DNA from: CAYNJY01 sp964397755
GTDB taxonomy: Bacteria > Patescibacteriota > Microgenomatia > UBA10105 > UBA927
Assembly (NCBI GenBank): GCA_964397755.1
Contig: CAYNJY010000009.1
Span: 1 to 40,868 of the forward strand
Direction: 5' to 3'
Length of the DNA: 40,868 nt
Below are positions 37,924 to 40,868 of this stretch, in pieces. Both the position numbers and the translations under genes were made by a program. Below the pieces are notes generated by a model. It had not been told where the DNA came from. It ran no database searches and worked only from the letters and a program-made list of their open reading frames with translations. Every line of letters begins with the position of its first letter. Positions within the stretch are counted from its first letter, which is position 1.

Positions 37924-39017
37924 AGTCTGACTATCTGCACCTGTTGTGGAATCAGTTTGATTATATCTTCATTGGCGGAGGTGATGATAGTCTGCTGCTG
38001 CCCCACGAGAGACAGAACGAGCTTTCGGTGCTCACGGTCAAGCTCGGAAAAAATATCATCAAGGAGGAGCACCGGTCTGGCGGAGCCGGATTCGGCTTCG
38101 CGGGACCACTTCTCTATATAGGCAAGCTCAGCAAGCTTAAGCCACAACACTGCCAGTCGCTGTTCCCCCCTACTTCCAAACTTACTTAAATTAAATAGTT
38201 CCGTTTTTATTTGGTCATTGAAATTTGGGATTTGGAATTTCGCGATGACGAAGTCATCGCGATGCGGCCCCACAAGCGTTGCCTTTGCCGCAACCTCCTC
38301 CTCCTTGTACTGCTCAAGCCGACTCTCGGAGATGACGCTTTTGTCGTACCTAACTTGAAACTTCAAACTTGAAACTTCAAACGTATTAAGAAACTCCAAG
38401 TACTCAAACCGCTTGTCGGTGAGATAGCCACCCGATGTAATAAGCAGTTGGTCCCAAAAAAGGAGATGGTGCCGGTGTGCTTTCCCTTCATTGATAAGGT
38501 CAAGGAGTCGGTTCCGCTGCCGCAGCCCCCGTTCGTAGGAGAGGAGATTCCGACGGTACTCGCGGTCAACCTGGATAAGAACACTATCAAGGTAGCGCCG
38601 CCGCCGGCTCGGACTATCGGTAATAAGCTCCAGATCCTCAGGCCAGAAGAGTACCGCCCGGAGATTGCCGACGAAGTCGATCATCCGACGGGGAACACCG
38701 TTGACCGTATGTTTCTTCATCGGAGCTTTCTTCCCGCCGACCATGCCCGTAGTAATCACAACTTCCAACTTGGTCTGTTCTTCCTGTAGTTGCCCGACTT
38801 CAGCAATCACGCGCCCGACCTCTTTCCCCCACTGGATTACCTCAGATTCCCGATCCGCCCGGAAGCTTTTGCCGGTTGCGGCCATCATAATTGCCTCAAG
38901 AATATTGGTCTTGCCTGCGGTATTGGGACCAAGAAGGAGCGTCGTCCCGGAAGAAAATGAAAAATTCGTCTGGTTATAGCTTCTGAAGTTTTGGAGCGTT
39001 ATTTCGTGAAGAATCAT
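37920..39017 (-). CDS. recF: DNA replication and repair protein RecF with repeat insertions
   Basis: 365 residues. ABC/SMC-type ATPase that loads RecA at gaps. Walker A GPNTAGKTN (30-38), VGPHRDDFVI near 253, signature FGSRGEQRLA near 286, and Walker B LLLDDIFSELD near 318. Two segments are written in heptamer repeats: SSLKFQVRYDK (38349-38384) and FQIPNFNDQ (38211-38240), the latter between the GPHRDD and FGSRGEQR motifs where relatives have a short turn. TAGGAGA precedes the ATG. It follows pyrH and overlaps nnrD. Confidence 0.94.
   Translation of the reverse strand: MILHEITLQNFRSYNQTNFSFSSGTTLLLGPNTAGKTNILEAIMMAATGKSFRADRESEVIQWGKEVGRVIAEVGQLQEEQTKLEVVITTGMVGGKKAPMKKHTVNGVPRRMIDFVGNLRAVLFWPEDLELITDSPSRRRRYLDSVLIQVDREYRRNLLSYERGLRQRNRLLDLINEGKAHRHHLLFWDQLLITSGGYLTDKRFEYLEFLNTFEVSSLKFQVRYDKSVISESRLEQYKEEEVAAKATLVGPHRDDFVIAKFQIPNFNDQIKTELFNLSKFGSRGEQRLAVLWLKLAELAYIEKWSREAESGSARPVLLLDDIFSELDREHRKLVLSLVGQQQTIITSANEDIIKLIPQQVQIVRL
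38211..38261. repeat. Heptamer repeat plus hairpin inside recF
   Basis: TTGGTCA TTGAAAT TTGGGAT TTGGAAT units (38211-38240), followed by the hairpin CGCGATGAC-GAA-GTCATCGCG (38241-38261). The right end of the gdhA element (GGTCATTGGAAATTGGGATTT type) is nearly the same sequence. Confidence 0.85.
38349..38384. repeat. Second heptamer repeat inside recF
   Basis: TTGAAAC TTCAAAC TTGAAAC TTCAAAC in tandem, alternating units that are near reverse complements of each other; in frame. Confidence 0.85.
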
Positions 39018-39069
39018 TCTCCTATTCTACCATTTCCTCATGCATTGGTCGGATTGGCTCATTGGCCTG

Positions 39070-39108
39070 CCCCGTAGTCGCGCTCCTGAGGGAAGCGTAC
39101 TACTGGGG
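39070..39108. repeat. Imperfect hairpin between recF and pyrH
   Basis: CCCCGTAGT and ACTACTGGGG pair around CGCTCCTGAGGGAAGCG. No T run follows on the minus strand, so it is not a standard terminator. It may stabilise the 3' end of pyrH mRNA or be another dispersed element. Confidence 0.45.
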
Positions 39109-39113
39109 TCGGA

Positions 39114-39821
39114 TTATTTGATGGTGGTCCCCACAAACCCCTTCCCGTCCAGCGCCCGGGCGAGATTGTCGAGGTTTTTCCCATTGAGGATCTTGACGGT
39201 GATTTTGAGGTCTTGGGCAAGCTTGCTGGCTATCGGGTCGAAGGGTATATTCATCCCTGGAATCCATCGACTCCCGATAAGTTTCCGATACGCTGTCCAT
39301 GTCATCGTTGCAACCGGCTTGGCATCCTTATACTTCCCGGGGTCTTTATCGTACACCTGATCGATGTCACTGAGATTAAGAACCTCCCGGACTCCATAGT
39401 CTTCGCACAACGTCACTGCGTCAAAGTCAGTGCTCCACCCGGGTTTCCAGCCTGCCGCAATCGCCACCGGTTTTTCGATTTTAAGCACGATCTCGTAGTG
39501 CTTGATCACCCGCGGATCGGCGATATCGCTAAAGATAGTTCGCACGAGCTGAGCATTGAGACGCGTAGCGTGAACTCCCAACCAATCCAGATCATCATCG
39601 GTTATTTTACGCCGGAGCACCTTCTCGCCTGCGTCTCGATAGTGTCGTGCCGTCGTTCCGCCGCCCACCACGATAAAAAACCTCCTCTGTTTAGAGGAGA
39701 CTTGGTGTCTGATAAATTCATTGAAAGAGGAAAGAAACTGGGTATTGATGCCCCCGTTGGGGACCACAAGCGATCCCCCAAGGGAGAGGACAAAGGTGTT
39801 CCGTGGGTTGTGATTGCCCAT
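39114..39821 (-). CDS. pyrH: UMP kinase (amino-acid kinase family, archaeal-like)
   Basis: 235 residues starting MGNHNPRNTFVLSLGGSLV at 39821; the frame is open further upstream but the promoter at 39863-39890 lies within that extension. Motifs: LSLGGSLV (12-19) and VVGGGTTARHYRDA near 49 for phosphate binding, and the STDFDAVTLCEDYG, LNLSDIDQVYDKDP block near 140-165. It phosphorylates UMP to UDP. The compact form is closer to archaeal UMP kinases than to the E. coli type. A short SD (AGGG) precedes the start. Confidence 0.88.
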   Translation of the reverse strand: MGNHNPRNTFVLSLGGSLVVPNGGINTQFLSSFNEFIRHQVSSKQRRFFIVVGGGTTARHYRDAGEKVLRRKITDDDLDWLGVHATRLNAQLVRTIFSDIADPRVIKHYEIVLKIEKPVAIAAGWKPGWSTDFDAVTLCEDYGVREVLNLSDIDQVYDKDPGKYKDAKPVATMTWTAYRKLIGSRWIPGMNIPFDPIASKLAQDLKITVKILNGKNLDNLARALDGKGFVGTTIK

Positions 39822-39862
39822 TTGCCCTATAAAAACGCGCACTTCACACGCGTATAGGGAGT

Positions 39863-39911
39863 ATCTTAGCAGATTATTCCCTCTTGTCAAACCGCTCACG
39901 TTGCGTATAAT
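39863..39911. promoter_or_regulatory. Divergent promoters sharing one -35 core (pyrH / small gene)
   Basis: Minus strand: TTGACA (39885-39890), 16 bases, TAAGAT (39863-39868), for pyrH. Plus strand: TTGTCA (39884-39889), 16 bases, TATAAT (39906-39911), for the 64-aa gene. The two -35 boxes overlap in TTGTCAA, the same design as at 15167-15217. Confidence 0.75.
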
Positions 39912-39920
39912 TGTTTCAAT

Positions 39921-40115
39921 ATGCTCATGCCTATAGTCGCGCAGGGACGACCAAAGCCCACAGGGGAACACAAGCCTCCTCCAGAAGATGAAAATGACGT
40001 CGACGAATTGACTCCTCACTTACGGGGTGGCCAAAAACCCCCCCCAGTAGAGCCGTTTTCTGGTTCCGTATACCGTCATGGGACGGGCGAAGACGACCAC
40101 GACGAGACCGATTGA
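39921..40115 (+). CDS. Small acidic Pro-rich protein, unknown function
   Basis: 64 residues, disordered-looking: Pro-rich stretches (HKPPPEDENDVDEL, KPPPVEPF) and an Asp/Glu/His-rich end (GEDDHDETD). No family recognised. It starts ten bases after a consensus -10 box (39906-39911), so its mRNA should be nearly leaderless. It may also start at the second Met, six bases on. Its own strong promoter is the main argument that it is real; some 70 bases separate it from the dikinase gene. Confidence 0.55.
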   Translation: MLMPIVAQGRPKPTGEHKPPPEDENDVDELTPHLRGGQKPPPVEPFSGSVYRHGTGEDDHDETD

Positions 40116-40128
40116 AATATCTTATAGT

Positions 40129-40157
40129 TTTACTTCCCTTTCCCCTTTTGTTATACT
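40129..40157 (+). promoter_or_regulatory. Promoter of the dikinase-like gene
   Basis: TTTACT (40129-40134), 17 bases, TATACT (40152-40157); leader of about 24 bases. Confidence 0.5.
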
Positions 40158-40187
40158 CCCCACACTTCCCTGCCTGAAGGTACTTCT

Positions 40188-40868
40188 ATGCCAGCTCGGC
40201 AAGAGCTACAACCGCTGCAATCCAATGGTTTCTCTGCGCATGAGTTCTCTCCTGTTCGATATAGCTTGTTTCATGGAGAACAAGACCATCCGATAGCCAA
40301 AACGAAAGAGATTTTTGGCAGAAAAGGCGTAAGCCTTGTTGAAGCATCTGAGGCAGGTCTCAACGTTCCGTCGTTTTTTATCTTAAGCACTGATGTTTCG
40401 CGACACTTCAATGCAATCGGTGAGCTTCCTCCAGGCCTCTGGCGTGAAGTGCTCGAGCAGGTAAGGAGACTTGAGAACATAACGGGGAAGACGTTTGGAG
40501 ATCCTGAGAATCCTCTCGTCTGCTCTGTTCGCTCCAGTGCGCCAGTATCAATGCCTGGAGTGATGGCTAGCATTCTGAATGTCGGGCTTAACGACAAAAC
40601 TGTCGAAGGCCTTGGGGAAACAATAGGACTCTCTGCAGCATTCGGCGCGTACTTCAGGCTCATCAACCTCGTGGGTGTTCACGCGTACGGCATCGACAAT
40701 AATCTCTTCGATACTATTCGTCATGAGGCGATCCGTGCGCACGGTGTCCGACGGCTTAACCAACTCCCTGAGTCGACACTCCGAGACCTCATCTCGCAGG
40801 CAAAGGATATACTGCAAAAACACGGCGTTTCGTTTCCGACCGACCCAATAGAGCAGCTGCGTGTATCC
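40188..40868 (+). CDS. Pyruvate phosphate dikinase / PEP synthase-like, N-terminal part
   Basis: Open from the ATG at 40188 to the window end, 227 codons, so incomplete at the 3' end. The N-terminal nucleotide-binding region shows FGRKGVSLVEASEAGLNVPSFF (the GGKG...L.VP pattern, with the first Gly pair changed to GR), CSVRSSAPVSMPGVM near 123, the ILNVGLND and VEGL blocks near 140, and FPTDPIEQL near the edge, in the order of the PEP/pyruvate-binding domain of PPDK. PPDK makes PEP from pyruvate, ATP and phosphate; with gap and pgk in the window this supports reversible glycolysis. PEP synthase is the alternative; the SMPGVM segment favours PPDK. Confidence 0.85.
   Translation, partial: MPARQELQPLQSNGFSAHEFSPVRYSLFHGEQDHPIAKTKEIFGRKGVSLVEASEAGLNVPSFFILSTDVSRHFNAIGELPPGLWREVLEQVRRLENITGKTFGDPENPLVCSVRSSAPVSMPGVMASILNVGLNDKTVEGLGETIGLSAAFGAYFRLINLVGVHAYGIDNNLFDTIRHEAIRAHGVRRLNQLPESTLRDLISQAKDILQKHGVSFPTDPIEQLRVS

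Overview
The window looks like a piece of a candidate-phyla-radiation (Patescibacteria) genome of moderate GC, possibly of the Microgenomates side. This rests on the mix of genes (archaeal-type ATP-dependent ligase, EndoQ-like PHP protein, HXXEE and DUF3105-type membrane proteins, many small unnamed membrane proteins), on insertions in the 23S rRNA and on many dispersed short repeats. TGA is used as an ordinary stop (several ATGA start/stop overlaps), so code 11 applies and the UGA-glycine lineages are excluded. The clade itself is inference.

Layout. 1-2121 (minus): 5' part of a 23S rRNA gene with two insertions, preceded by tRNA-Ala(TGC), with no 16S gene upstream. 2256-7708 (minus): an unnamed cluster of nine genes in which small acidic helical proteins alternate with basic, membrane-associated proteins carrying proline-rich tails; it has internal promoters and ends in a hairpin terminator. 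This is the best candidate for an undescribed system. 7731-11388 (minus): gdhA-gap-pgk operon. 11454-14181 (minus): thiol redox operon, DUF3105 protein, trxA, trxB, FNR-like flavoprotein. 14241-19964: nucleotide-sugar-type hydrolase/transferase, a truncated DsbD-like gene, and a copper island (csoR, cupredoxin, three small membrane proteins, copA) with a CsoR-type operator, closed by a convergent Crp/Fnr regulator. 20088-23329 (plus): anchored and secreted surface proteins and a ferric-reductase-like membrane protein. 23347-33606 (mostly minus): two CaCA exchangers, CPBP protease, HEPN/membrane protein pair, acylphosphatase, PRPP-synthetase-like protein, pth with a decayed S23 gene behind it, phosphoribosyltransferase, EndoQ-like nuclease, glycosyltransferase. 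33872-39821 (minus): ATP-dependent DNA ligase, Fic protein, nnrD, recF, pyrH. 40188-end (plus): start of a pyruvate phosphate dikinase-like gene.

The unifying oddity is a population of short repeats, most with a 7-nucleotide period (degenerate heptamers, often arranged as inverted arms). They sit in the 23S rRNA, in the rRNA spacer, between genes, and in frame inside essential-looking genes (gdhA, recF, the DUF3105 gene, the EndoQ-like gene). Separate perfect palindromes (32 bp inside the DNA ligase gene, 35-bp GGACACGTGTCC element forming the C-terminus of NnrD) and a 20-bp inverted repeat like those of REP-associated transposons add to this. A second theme is promoter architecture: several sigma70-like promoters lie so close to the ATG that the mRNA should be leaderless, and two divergent gene pairs share one -35 core.
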